NCBI RefSeq assembly: GCF_003228315.1 | Contig: NZ_CP029693.1 | Location: 2,489,501 to 2,553,500 of the forward strand | Length of the DNA: 64,000 nt | From: Pseudomonas putida | GTDB taxonomy: Bacteria > Pseudomonadota > Gammaproteobacteria > Pseudomonadales > Pseudomonadaceae | Reading direction: 5' to 3' | Shown: one piece after another, positions 26,795 to 34,767 of the stretch | How positions within the stretch are numbered: position 1 is the first letter of the stretch | Layout of the letters: each line of letters starts with the position of its first letter | Notes under the pieces: model-generated | Told to the model about the DNA's origin: nothing | What the model saw: only the letters and a program-made list of their open reading frames with translations | The model's database searches: none | Program-made: the position numbers and the translations under genes

Positions 26795-27088
26795 TCAAAG
26801 CTCAAACCGCAGCTCCGGCCAGATCGGCGAAGTGCCGCGCTTTTGTGACTCGAGAATCGCCCGGCACAACGAGCACAGGCGGTGGTCCTGGAACACCCGG
26901 CGATCGACGCTCGACCAGCGTGGCTGCGCCGGCAACAGGCTGCCGCATAAGGTCCGGTCCGCAGAGCCACCCAGCTCCAGCTGTCGGGTCACCAGATGCA
27001 CCCGCACTTCCTGGCAGGCGAACAGATCCAGCTGTTCGTCAGGCTCGATCAGTTGGTAGGAAAATAGGGACCAGGCGGGACGCGGCAT
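26795..27088 (-). CDS. Hypothetical 97-residue cysteine-containing protein
   Basis: I do not recognise a family. The protein is soluble, with Cys at 25, 48, 72 and 75; the last pair forms CSLC in HRLCSLCRAILESQKRG, so metal binding is possible. The ATG at 27088 follows GGAG by 6 nt; an in-frame TTG at 27100 is less likely. A perfect inverted repeat CTTTGAG-G-CTCAAAG (26786-26800) overlaps the stop codon. It lies between ldt and tesA on the same strand. Confidence 0.7.
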   Translation of the reverse strand: MPRPAWSLFSYQLIEPDEQLDLFACQEVRVHLVTRQLELGGSADRTLCGSLLPAQPRWSSVDRRVFQDHRLCSLCRAILESQKRGTSPIWPELRFEL

Positions 27089-27144
27089 CGGGGGCTCCAA
27101 ATCGGGGGCGCCACATTAGCCGAAAGCCCGCGCCTAGAAAAGTG

Positions 27145-27750
27145 TCATAACAGCGGTTTTAAGGTAGGCCAGACATTTTCCAGCAACTTGTCCTGGGCCC
27201 CGGCCGCCGGGTGGATACCGTCAGCCTGCATCAGCTCGGGATGACCGCCCACGCCGTCGAGGAAAAATGGCACCAGAGGGATGTTTTTTTCACTGGCGAC
27301 ATTGCTGAAGACATCAGCGAATGCCTTGGTGTAACGCGCACCGTAGTTGGGGGGCAGCTGCATGCCGAGCAACAACACCTTGGCGCCGCTGGCACGGGAG
27401 CTGTCGATCATCGACGCAAGATTTTGTTGCAATTGCGTTGGCAGCAGTCCGCGCAACCCGTCATTGCCGCCCAGCTCAAGGATGACCAGCTTCGGCTTAT
27501 GCTCTGCAAGCAGCGCCGGCAGCCGCGCCTGACCTCCGGCACTGGTGTCGCCGCTGATGGATGCATTGACCACTTTATCGTTAAAACCTTCGCGCTTGAG
27601 CCGTTGCTCAAGCAGCGACACCCACCCCAGCCGGGTATCCAGCCCGAAACCGGCGCTGATACTATCGCCAACGATCAGGACTGTACCCGCCGCTGCGTTC
27701 TGGGCCATGCACATCAAGGCCAGGCCAGCACTCAAAAACCACACACGCAT
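27145..27750 (-). CDS. tesA: Arylesterase / acyl-CoA thioesterase I (TesA, SGNH hydrolase)
   Basis: A 201-residue periplasmic SGNH/GDSL hydrolase with a signal peptide ending near NAAAG. Block I VGDSISAGFG holds the nucleophile Ser30, block III ELGGNDGLRG the oxyanion Asn, and DGIHP the catalytic Asp-His. TesA hydrolyses aryl esters, acyl-CoA and lysophospholipids. The ATG at 27750 has GGAGAA upstream. It is divergent, with only 10 bp between start codons, from the ABC transporter operon. The open frame that continues past 27750 is not coding. Confidence 0.95.
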   Translation of the reverse strand: MRVWFLSAGLALMCMAQNAAAGTVLIVGDSISAGFGLDTRLGWVSLLEQRLKREGFNDKVVNASISGDTSAGGQARLPALLAEHKPKLVILELGGNDGLRGLLPTQLQQNLASMIDSSRASGAKVLLLGMQLPPNYGARYTKAFADVFSNVASEKNIPLVPFFLDGVGGHPELMQADGIHPAAGAQDKLLENVWPTLKPLL

Positions 27751-27760
27751 CGGATTCTCC

Positions 27761-28444
27761 ATGGGCGCAAGCATTCTCACCGCGAAGAACCTTAGCAAAG
27801 TGGTTCCCAGCGCGGAAGGTGAACTGACCATCCTGCACGAACTCAGCCTGCAACTGAACAAGGGCGACAGCCTGGCCATCGTCGGTGCCTCGGGCTCCGG
27901 CAAATCCACCCTGCTGGGACTGCTCGCCGGCCTCGACCTGCCGAGCAGCGGTGAAGTCACCCTGGCCGGGCAAGCCCTGAGCAATCTCGACGAGGACCAG
28001 CGTGCGCGCATCCGCGCCGAGCACGTCGGCTTCGTGTTCCAGTCCTTCCAGTTGCTCGACAGTCTCAACGCGCTGGAAAACGTCATGCTGCCCCTGGAGC
28101 TCGACGGCCGCAAAGATGCCCGTGGACGCGCCACCGAACTGCTGCAGCGGGTCGGTCTCGGCCAACGCCTGACCCACTCCCCTCGCCAGCTGTCAGGCGG
28201 CGAACAGCAGCGCGTGGCCATTGCCCGGGCGTTTGCCGCCGAACCCGACGTGCTGTTCGCCGACGAACCCACCGGCAACCTCGACAGCCACACCGGCGAG
28301 CGCATCAGCGATCTGTTGTTCGAACTCAACAAGGAACGCGGCACGACCCTGGTACTGGTCACCCACGATGAGCGCCTGGCACATCGCTGCCGGCGCCTGA
28401 TCCGCCTTGAAGCCGGCCTGCTGGTCGCCCCTCTGGAGCCTTGA
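27761..28444 (+). CDS. ABC transporter ATP-binding protein (YbbA type)
   Basis: A 227-residue LolD-like ATPase. Walker A is VGASGSGKST, the Q-loop FVFQSFQLL, the signature LSGGEQQRVAIARA, Walker B VLFADEPTGNLDS. It energises the permease encoded downstream, with which it overlaps by 1 bp (TGATG). This subgroup (YbbAP) sits beside tesA in many proteobacteria; proposed roles are extraction of lipids or lipoproteins from the inner membrane. Confidence 0.94.
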   Translation: MGASILTAKNLSKVVPSAEGELTILHELSLQLNKGDSLAIVGASGSGKSTLLGLLAGLDLPSSGEVTLAGQALSNLDEDQRARIRAEHVGFVFQSFQLLDSLNALENVMLPLELDGRKDARGRATELLQRVGLGQRLTHSPRQLSGGEQQRVAIARAFAAEPDVLFADEPTGNLDSHTGERISDLLFELNKERGTTLVLVTHDERLAHRCRRLIRLEAGLLVAPLEP

Positions 28445-30948
28445 TGGCACGTTTGCCGCTGTTGCGCCTGTTCAGTCTCGCCATTCGCCAATTGCTGCGC
28501 GATGCCCGCGCCGGTGAATTGCGCGTGTTGTTCTTCGCCTTGCTCGTGGCGGTGGCGGCGAGTACCGCCATTGGCTACTTCGGCGCCCGTCTCAACGGCG
28601 CCATGATGCTGCGCGCCACCGAGTTTCTCGGCGCCGACCTGCTGCTGGAAGGCAGTTCTCCGGCTCGCCCCGAACAAATTAAAAGCGGCACTGAACTGGG
28701 ACTCGAACACGCACAAGTGGTGGAGTTCTCAAGCGTCATAGCCACTGACAACGGTATTCAGCTGTCCAGCATCAAGGCCGCCGATGCCGTTTACCCGTTA
28801 CGTGGCGAGCTGAAAAGCGCCCCCGCCCCGTTCGCTCCGGAGGAGTCTGGAGGCGGTCCGAAACCCGGTGAAGCCTGGGTCGAGGGCCGCCTGCTGACCG
28901 CGCTGAACCTGAAGATCGGCGACAGCATCGATGTCGGCATGAAAACCCTGACACTGACACGAGTACTGACCTACGAACCCGACCGCGCCGGCAACTTCTA
29001 CAGCCTGACGCCACGGGTCCTGATCAACCTCGAAGACCTCGCCGCCACCGGCGTGGTACAACCCGGCAGCCGGGTCAGTTACCGCGAGCTCTGGCGCGGC
29101 AATGCCTCGGCCCTTGAAACCTATCGTCAACTGATCAAGCCTGGCCTCGCGGCCAACCAGCGCATTCAGGATGCCCGCGATGGCAACCGGCAGATTGGTG
29201 GCGCCCTGGGCAAGGCCGAGCGCTACCTGAACATGGCGAGCCTGGTGGCGGTGCTGTTGGCCGGTGTCGCTGTGGCCCTGTCGGCGACACGCTTTGCCAC
29301 GCGTCGATTCGATGCCAGCGCGCTGTTGCGCTGCCTGGGGTTGTCCCGCCGGGAAACCATGGTGCTGTTCAGTTTGCAGCTGACCGTTCTGGGATTGCTC
29401 GCCAGCATCACTGGAGCTTTTATTGGCTGGCTGGCGCAACTTGGGCTGTTTGCCTTGCTGCATGACTTGCTGCCCAGCGACGTACCGCCGGGTGGCCTGT
29501 TTCCCGCCATCGCCGGGATCGGCACCGGACTGGTTGCATTGGCCGGTTTTGCCTTGCCACCACTGGCGGCATTGGGCCGGGTTCCACCCCTTCGGGTATT
29601 GCGCCGGGATCTGCTGCCGATTCCTTCGAGCACCTGGATGATCTACGGCGCAGCACTGGGCGCCCTCGGTCTGATCATGTGGCGCTTGAGCCTGGATCTT
29701 GTGCTGACTTTCGCACTGCTCGGCGGCGGCGTGATCGCGGCACTGGTGCTGGGCAGCTTGTTGTTGCTGCTGCTCAAAAGCCTGCGACGCTTGCTCGCCC
29801 GTGCTTCGTTGCCATGGCGCCTCGGGCTGGGTCAATTGCTGCGTCATCCGCTGGCAGCCGCCGGACAATCCCTGGCATTCGGCCTGATCCTGCTGTCGAT
29901 GGCGTTGATCGCCCTGTTGCGCGGTGAGTTGCTGGACACGTGGCAGAATCAGCTACCGAAAAACGCCCCGAACTATTTCGCTTTGAACATCCTGCCAGCG
30001 GACAAACAGGCGTTCATTGATCGCTTGATTTCACTATCAGCGCAATCGGCACCGCTGTACCCGGTGGTGCCGGGACGCCTGATCAGCATCAACAGCGAAC
30101 CGGTGCAGCAGATCGTCACCAAGGAATCGGCGGGGGATCGAGCCATACAGCGCGATCTCAGTCTGACCTGGGCTGCGGACTTGCCGGCGGGGAACAGGAT
30201 TACCGCAGGCAACTGGTGGTCCGAGCAGCCATCCGATGAAATTCCAGGGGTATCGGTCGAAGGCAAGGTTGCGGAGAGTTTGAAACTCAAGCTGGGCGAC
30301 CATCTGGTCTTCACCGTGGGTGGGGTGAATCGTGAAGCGAAAGTCACCAGCCTGCGGGAAATCAACTGGGACAACTTCCAGCCGAACTTCTTCATGATCT
30401 TCCAGCCGGGCACGTTGAAGGATCTGCCAGCGACTTATCTGACCAGCTTCTATCTGTCGGCCGGTCATGATCAGCAGATCGTCGATCTGTCCCGCAGCTT
30501 TCCGGCGGTCACCATCCTGCAAGTCGAGGCGTTGCTGGCGCAGCTGCGCAGCATCCTCGCCCAGGTCACCCTGGCGGTGGAGTATGTGCTGCTGTTTGTC
30601 CTGGCGGCTGGCATGGCCGTATTGTTTTCCGGTTTGCAGGCGACGCTCGATGAGCGCATCCGCCAGGGTGCGTTGTTGCGGGCGCTGGGCGCAGAGCGTC
30701 AATTGCTGGTCAAGGCCCGGCGAATCGAGTTCGGTTTGCTGGGTGCGGTCAGCGGCCTGCTGGCGGCGCTGGGATCGGAGGTGGTGAGCCTGGTGCTCTA
30801 CCGTTACGCGCTGGATCTGCCATGGCATCCACATCCATGGCTGTTGCTGCTGCCATTGATTGGTGCGGTGCTGATAGGCGGGGCCGGTGTGTTTGGCACT
30901 CGCCGTGCACTGAATGCCAGCCCCCTGACAGTCTTGCGGGAGGGCTGA
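28444..30948 (+). CDS. ABC transporter permease, FtsX family (YbbP type)
   Basis: An 834-residue inner-membrane permease with two FtsX domains. Hydrophobic segments occur at about 24-45, 260-285, 305-330, 345-380, 395-450 and 480-500, with a final set of three after about 705 (YVLLFVLAAGMAVLFSG...). A large periplasmic domain lies between the first membrane segment and about 255, another at about 505-695. The ATG at 28444 overlaps the stop of the ATPase gene. The architecture is the YbbP type linked to tesA. Confidence 0.94.
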   Translation: MARLPLLRLFSLAIRQLLRDARAGELRVLFFALLVAVAASTAIGYFGARLNGAMMLRATEFLGADLLLEGSSPARPEQIKSGTELGLEHAQVVEFSSVIATDNGIQLSSIKAADAVYPLRGELKSAPAPFAPEESGGGPKPGEAWVEGRLLTALNLKIGDSIDVGMKTLTLTRVLTYEPDRAGNFYSLTPRVLINLEDLAATGVVQPGSRVSYRELWRGNASALETYRQLIKPGLAANQRIQDARDGNRQIGGALGKAERYLNMASLVAVLLAGVAVALSATRFATRRFDASALLRCLGLSRRETMVLFSLQLTVLGLLASITGAFIGWLAQLGLFALLHDLLPSDVPPGGLFPAIAGIGTGLVALAGFALPPLAALGRVPPLRVLRRDLLPIPSSTWMIYGAALGALGLIMWRLSLDLVLTFALLGGGVIAALVLGSLLLLLLKSLRRLLARASLPWRLGLGQLLRHPLAAAGQSLAFGLILLSMALIALLRGELLDTWQNQLPKNAPNYFALNILPADKQAFIDRLISLSAQSAPLYPVVPGRLISINSEPVQQIVTKESAGDRAIQRDLSLTWAADLPAGNRITAGNWWSEQPSDEIPGVSVEGKVAESLKLKLGDHLVFTVGGVNREAKVTSLREINWDNFQPNFFMIFQPGTLKDLPATYLTSFYLSAGHDQQIVDLSRSFPAVTILQVEALLAQLRSILAQVTLAVEYVLLFVLAAGMAVLFSGLQATLDERIRQGALLRALGAERQLLVKARRIEFGLLGAVSGLLAALGSEVVSLVLYRYALDLPWHPHPWLLLLPLIGAVLIGGAGVFGTRRALNASPLTVLREG

Positions 30949-30963
30949 ATACTCGGCTGACAT

Positions 30964-31000
30964 CGTCCGCGCGGATCTTCACGAAGGTGAAGCGCGGACG
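30964..31000. other. Large hairpin after the ABC permease gene
   Basis: CGTCCGCGC (30964-30972) pairs with GCGCGGACG (30992-31000), with an inner TTCAC/GTGAA stem (30978-30982 with 30987-30991). No T-run follows, so it may be a 3'-end stabiliser shared by the convergent permease and greB transcripts. Confidence 0.55.
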
Positions 31001-31020
31001 CACACCGGCTGAGAAAATCC

Positions 31021-31497
31021 CTACTTTGCTTCGTAAAAAATCTCGTTGATCCACCACAACACCTCTCCGCTGGGTGTGTGGACAACCGCCTCATCGCCGA
31101 CTTCCTTTTTCAAAAGCGCGCGAGCCATTGGCGAGTCGATCGAGATGTAATCGTTGCGACCATATATTTCGTCGTAGCCCACGACTCTGAATTTCTTGAT
31201 CTCCCCCGCCTCGTTTTCGATCTCGACCCAAGCCCCGAAAAACACTTTCCCTTCCTGCTCGGGCGAATAGGCCACCACTCGAACATCTTCCAGGCGCTTG
31301 CGCAGGTATCGGACGCGCCGGTCAATTTCCCGCAGCAGCTTCTTGTTGTACTGATAGTCCGCGTTTTCGCTGCGATCACCCAGCGACGCGGCCCAGGTCA
31401 CCTTACGCGTGGTGTCAGGGCGTTTCTCTCGCCATAGATAGTCGAGCTCTTGCTTCAGAGCTTCATGACCTTCCTTTGTGATGATGTTCGTACTCAA
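31021..31497 (-). CDS. greB: Transcript cleavage factor GreB
   Basis: A 158-residue GreB that rescues backtracked RNA polymerase by stimulating RNA cleavage. The N-terminal coiled coil has the acidic tip GDRSENADYQYNKK (Asp41, Glu44), the catalytic tip residues, and the C-terminal FKBP-like domain runs from about 80 with DYISIDSPMARALLKKEVGDEAVV. Length and end WWINEIFYEAK are typical. It is monocistronic. Confidence 0.96.
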   Translation of the reverse strand: MSTNIITKEGHEALKQELDYLWREKRPDTTRKVTWAASLGDRSENADYQYNKKLLREIDRRVRYLRKRLEDVRVVAYSPEQEGKVFFGAWVEIENEAGEIKKFRVVGYDEIYGRNDYISIDSPMARALLKKEVGDEAVVHTPSGEVLWWINEIFYEAK

Positions 31498-31609
31498 AGC
31501 GGATGCTCACTGGCGATTACATCGGCTAACCATATTTGAACCGCTCTCGATCAAGCAACCTGTCGATGCGTGATTGGAACGTCCCGGCAGTCGCTGATCA
31601 CTTCACCGG

Positions 31610-31669
31610 TTGACATTAGAGACGACCAGTCTAATATCCTACTGCAATTACTAGACGGTCGGTCCAATA
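31610..31669 (+). promoter_or_regulatory. Strong promoter with TetR/NemR-like operator in the spacer
   Basis: TTGACA (31610-31615), 16 nt, TAATAT (31632-31637). The interrupted palindrome ATTAGA-N9-TCTAAT (31615-31635) fills the spacer; its inner part GACCAGTCTA equals half of the NemR-type box as I recall it. A second related half-site, TAGACGGTCGGTCCA, lies at 31652-31666 before the ATG. No tetR gene is nearby, so the regulator acts from elsewhere. Confidence 0.65.
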
Positions 31670-31679
31670 GAGGAAAAAC

Positions 31680-32663
31680 ATGTTCAGTGCGATCCTGATT
31701 GAAAAAGGCGACACCGGTAACCGCGCGCGCGTTGCACAACTGGAGGAATCGCAACTGCCGCCAGGCGATGTTTCCGTACGTGTGGCTTGCAGCACCCTCA
31801 ACTATAAGGACGCACTGGCTATCACTGGCAAAAGCCCGGTGGTGCGCAGCTTTCCCATGGTGCCGGGCATCGACCTGGCGGGTACGGTCGAACACAGCAG
31901 CCATCCCGATTTCAAGGCGGGTGACAGTGTGCTGCTCAATGGTTGGGGAGTGGGTGAAGGGCACTGGGGCGGACTGTCCCAAATGGCCAGATTAAATGGC
32001 GACTGGCTGATTCCATTACCCCAAGGCTTCACGGCCCAGCAAGCCATGGCCATTGGGACCGCGGGTTATACGGCCATGCTTTCGGTGCTCGCCCTGGAGC
32101 GCAATGGCGTCACGCCAGACAAGGGCGAAATTCTGGTCACCGGGGCCAATGGCGGGGTCGGCAGCTTCTCCATCGCCCTCCTCTCCCGCCTGGGTTATAC
32201 CGTCGTCGCCTCGACCGGTCGCCTTGAAGAAACGGACTACCTGAAAAAGCTGGGGGCATCCGAAATCATTGACCGTGCAACACTCAGCGAGCCCGGTCGC
32301 CCGCTGGCAAAGGAACGCTGGGCCGGCGCCATCGATTCAGTGGGCAGTCACACTCTGGCCAACGTCTGCGCCAGCACCCGGTACGGTGGCACTGTTGCCG
32401 CCTGTGGATTGGCCCAAGGCATGGACTTCCCCGCCAGTGTTGCCCCATTCATTTTGCGCGGAGTGACGCTGGCCGGAATCGACAGCGTGATGCGCCCGCG
32501 CAAGGATCGCCTGGAAGCCTGGAGCCGCCTGGCCCGAGACCTTGATCTTTCCATGCTGAAGGAGATCACCCGGGAAATCGCCCTGGACGAAGTCATCCAG
32601 ACCGCCAGTCAACTGTTGGCCGGCGAAGTGCGCGGGCGAGTTGTAGTGAACGTCAACGGGTAA
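31680..32663 (+). CDS. YhdH/AcuI-family NADPH oxidoreductase (acrylyl-CoA reductase-like)
   Basis: A 327-residue zinc-free medium-chain dehydrogenase. The N-terminal GroES-like domain contains [15 protein letters not shown], a family mark, and the Rossmann motif is [13 protein letters not shown]. AcuI members reduce acryloyl-CoA to propanoyl-CoA and detoxify reactive enals. AGAGGAAAAAC precedes the ATG. The promoter is strong but carries an operator, which suggests induction by an electrophile. The exact substrate is inferred. Confidence 0.9.
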   Translation: MFSAILIEKGDTGNRARVAQLEESQLPPGDVSVRVACSTLNYKDALAITGKSPVVRSFPMVPGIDLAGTVEHSSHPDFKAGDSVLLNGWGVGEGHWGGLSQMARLNGDWLIPLPQGFTAQQAMAIGTAGYTAMLSVLALERNGVTPDKGEILVTGANGGVGSFSIALLSRLGYTVVASTGRLEETDYLKKLGASEIIDRATLSEPGRPLAKERWAGAIDSVGSHTLANVCASTRYGGTVAACGLAQGMDFPASVAPFILRGVTLAGIDSVMRPRKDRLEAWSRLARDLDLSMLKEITREIALDEVIQTASQLLAGEVRGRVVVNVNG

Positions 32664-32676
32664 GCCATTGCGCTGC

Positions 32677-32985
32677 TCAGCGACGGGTAATCAACCCTTG
32701 TCGGGCAACACGGATCAGTTGCCTGATCACTTGCGGGGCGTCTTCGGCGTCGGGGGATTGAATCACCGCCAGGTCAAAACTGTCGCTGGCAAAGCGCTCC
32801 AGCGACTCACCGTCCTCGACAAATTGAATCAGGAAGGCCGCTGGCCCACCGGTGCGACGTGGCCAGCCGTCGAGATAACGCAAAAGCGTCGGCTGATGCT
32901 TGCCGCCAAGCAGGATTTTTGGATTGCGCTGGGTGAGATGTGCCGTGATCGGCGCGGGACGTACAACAGGGCTTGGTGCATTCAT
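32677..32985 (-). CDS. Hypothetical protein, methyltransferase-fragment-like
   Basis: A 102-residue protein. KILLGGKHQPTLLRYLDGWPRR and FDLAVIQSPDAEDAPQVIRQLIRVARQGLITRR vaguely resemble the end of a SAM methyltransferase domain, but no SAM-binding glycine loop is present. The ATG at 32985 has only a weak site (AGAGAC). It ends 14 nt from the convergent reductase gene. No function can be given. Confidence 0.65.
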   Translation of the reverse strand: MNAPSPVVRPAPITAHLTQRNPKILLGGKHQPTLLRYLDGWPRRTGGPAAFLIQFVEDGESLERFASDSFDLAVIQSPDAEDAPQVIRQLIRVARQGLITRR

Positions 32986-33221
32986 TGGGTCGTGTCTCTG
33001 CCTCAAAAGTCTGCATGGCAGGTGAGAGGCAACACCGAACCAGCGCTTTAGCGGTATTTCGAAACCGGATTCCGGCTTCTACGGCGACTGAATGAGTCAC
33101 CTGGCGCCCCGCAAGTAGCTGTTTAAATCGGCGCATGAGCAGCATCCTAGAGAAGCTGACCGGACAGTGTCAAGAATGACGCACGCCACCGTTCAAGACT
33201 TTTCAGACGGCGCAAAAAGAA

Positions 33222-33251
33222 AAATGCCCGAATCTTGCGATTCGGGCATTT
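33222..33251 (-). terminator. Intrinsic terminator of the glycine-zipper gene
   Basis: A 13-bp stem AAATGCCCGAATC/GATTCGGGCATTT (33222-33234 with 33239-33251), loop TTGC; T-rich on the minus strand. Confidence 0.95.
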
Positions 33252-33281
33252 CCCTTGATTCGATCAGCAGATCGTTCGAAA

Positions 33282-33650
33282 TCAGTGACGCTTGTGACCG
33301 TGAGCCAGGTTGCTGCCCACGCCGCCGCCCAAGGCGCCGCCCAGGCCTGCACCGATGGTGGAACCGGTCTTGCCACCCAGGCTGTTGCCGATGACCGAAC
33401 CGCCAGCGGCACCGACGCCACCACCGATTGCAGCGCTGGTGCGGTGACCCTTCTTGGCGGCCACTGCACTACCCGCTGCGCCCGCTACGCCAGCACCAAT
33501 GGCTGCACCGGTGCTGCCGCCCATGCTCTGGCCCACAACGTTGCCCAGCGCACCGCCCAAACCGCCGCCGATTGCGGCAGTACCGTCGCCAGCCATCGCG
33601 CCTTGAGCGACCAGAAGACCCAGAACCAAAGCAGGCAGTGTGAAACGCAT
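33282..33650 (-). CDS. Glycine-zipper-repeat secreted protein
   Basis: A 122-residue protein with a signal peptide (MRFTLPALVLGLLVAQGAMA) and then repeated Gly-x3-Gly units (GGGLGGALGNVVGQSMGG, GAAIGAGVAGAAG, GGGVGAAGGSVIGNSLGG). Such repeats form tightly packed membrane-active helices or aggregates; related Pseudomonas proteins are annotated only as hypothetical. The ATG at 33650 follows GAGG by 8 nt. The C-terminus is basic (HGHKRH). Confidence 0.85.
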   Translation of the reverse strand: MRFTLPALVLGLLVAQGAMAGDGTAAIGGGLGGALGNVVGQSMGGSTGAAIGAGVAGAAGSAVAAKKGHRTSAAIGGGVGAAGGSVIGNSLGGKTGSTIGAGLGGALGGGVGSNLAHGHKRH

Positions 33651-33981
33651 GACAAAAACCTCAAAAATAGGGATGAAAATCAAAAGGGTCGGGATTGAAT
33701 GCTTTAGCGCAGACAAAGTCCAGACATGCGCGTGCGCAACCTCGTTATCGGCGACGGTTGGACAGCATTTATCGAAAAGGTTTTATGACAGGCAAAAAAA
33801 AGCCCGCTGGGGAACGGGCAGGGAGTTGCTTTCTAACGGATGAATTCAGCCTACGTACGCACTCGTGAAAAGTCTGTGAAAAAACCGCCAGCTTAAACAT
33901 TCGTTCATTCAAGCCGGATGAACGGAAATCCAGACACAAAAAACCCCGCTCATTGGCGGGGTTTGTTGATGCAATCCACAT
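33651..33981. other. Intergenic region with an orphan terminator (331 nt)
   Basis: No gene is supported. On the minus strand, GCCCG...CGGGC (33802-33806 with 33815-33819) is followed by an 8-nt T-run, yet no gene ends just before it. The terminator of the 62-residue gene is separate, at 33937-33964. A small RNA between them is possible. Confidence 0.45.
33937..33964 (-). terminator. Intrinsic terminator of the 62-residue gene
   Basis: Stem AAACCCCGC/GCGGGGTTT (33941-33949 with 33956-33964), loop of 6 nt, T-rich on the minus strand. Confidence 0.9.
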
Positions 33982-34170
33982 TCACTTCCTGACCGGTGCC
34001 GTTACCCTGGGAAGAAATTTCCCCTTCAGCATTCGGCTTGCCTGAGTCTTGATCCTGCGGACTTCAACCTGATCCTCGCCGAAGCTTGCAACGTACACAG
34101 TCTGCCCACACTGGACGAAATTGTTGATCGGAAATTCCGCGCCATCGTCTTCAACATACAGATCAACCAT
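33982..34170 (-). CDS. Small hypothetical protein (62 residues)
   Basis: An unrecognised soluble protein starting MVDLYVEDDGAEFPINNFVQCGQTVYVASFGEDQVEV and ending in a basic tail (MLKGKFLPRVTAPVRK). The ATG at 34170 follows AGGGGG by 7 nt; the frame is open to 34242. The acidic N-half, basic tail, ribosome-binding site and dedicated terminator support a real gene. Function unknown. Confidence 0.65.
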   Translation of the reverse strand: MVDLYVEDDGAEFPINNFVQCGQTVYVASFGEDQVEVRRIKTQASRMLKGKFLPRVTAPVRK

Positions 34171-34320
34171 TTCATCACCCCCTTCTTCCAAAGCGGGATC
34201 GACACCGGCAAGCCCCCTTGCCCGAACCATATCGATCACCAAGGGTTTTCAGACTAGCCGGTCATTACCGGACTTGTGATTCATATTGTCGAAGGCCCGA
34301 CGAATGGACCGCCAGAAAGC

Positions 34321-34356
34321 ACAAAACCCCTGGCTTCTTTCGAAACCAGGGGTTCT
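34321..34356 (-). terminator. Terminator of tRNA-Ser
   Basis: Stem AACCCCTGG/CCAGGGGTT (34325-34333 with 34346-34354) downstream of the tRNA on the minus strand, followed by T-rich sequence. Confidence 0.88.
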
Positions 34357-34370
34357 GTTTACATCGAATT

Positions 34371-34460
34371 TGGCGGTGAAGGAGAGATTCGAACTCTCGA
34401 TACAGTTTCCTGTATACACACTTTCCAGGCGTGCTCCTTAAGCCACTCGGACACTTCACC
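34371..34460 (-). tRNA. tRNA-Ser (anticodon GGA)
   Basis: A 90-nt class II tRNA. The acceptor stem GGTGAAG pairs with CTTCACC, the anticodon loop CTGGAAA carries GGA (reads UCC/UCU), a long variable arm follows (TGTATACAGGAAACTGTATC), the T-loop is TTCGAAT, and the 3' CCA is encoded (34371-34373). A consensus-like promoter lies upstream and a terminator downstream, so it is a single tRNA unit. Confidence 0.97.
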
Positions 34461-34767
34461 GTATCTCTTCAAACATGTTCTGTCTGTCGAGGCGCGCTAA
34501 TGTAGTCGAAAGCTTTTCCGATGGCAAACATTTTTTTCAGAATTTTCATGCGCTTAACGCAGTTCACTGTTTCGGGCCAATCGGGCGATGGCAAACCGGC
34601 CAATCTCAGGTTCACCGCACACTTCTATATAGAGAGCAACGCACCGCCAGTGTGGAGGGCCGTAGCGCTAGAGCAGGCAAAGGGTGACTGGCGGGTCAGT
34701 CACAGCGCTTTACCTTGCCAATGACGCTGGGTAACGTCTGCCCATCTTTATTGAAAGGAATAGCGTC
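34461..34767. other. Intergenic region tRNA-Ser / crotonase (307 nt)
   Basis: It holds the tRNA promoter. An open frame at 34521-34724 on the plus strand overlaps this promoter, has no ribosome-binding site and no family resemblance, so it is not called. Nothing else is recognised. Confidence 0.6.
34499..34527 (-). promoter_or_regulatory. Promoter of tRNA-Ser
   Basis: On the minus strand TTGCCA (34527-34522), 17 nt, TACATT (34504-34499). The start would be about 30 nt before the mature tRNA. Confidence 0.75.

Noticed and set aside
27751..28716. Upstream continuation of the tesA reading frame
   Set aside because: The extension is antisense to the ABC ATPase gene and Arg/Ser-rich; the signal peptide and ribosome-binding site place the start at 27750.
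34521..34724. A 67-codon frame upstream of the short crotonase gene
   Set aside because: It overlaps the tRNA-Ser promoter, lacks a ribosome-binding site and has no recognisable domain.
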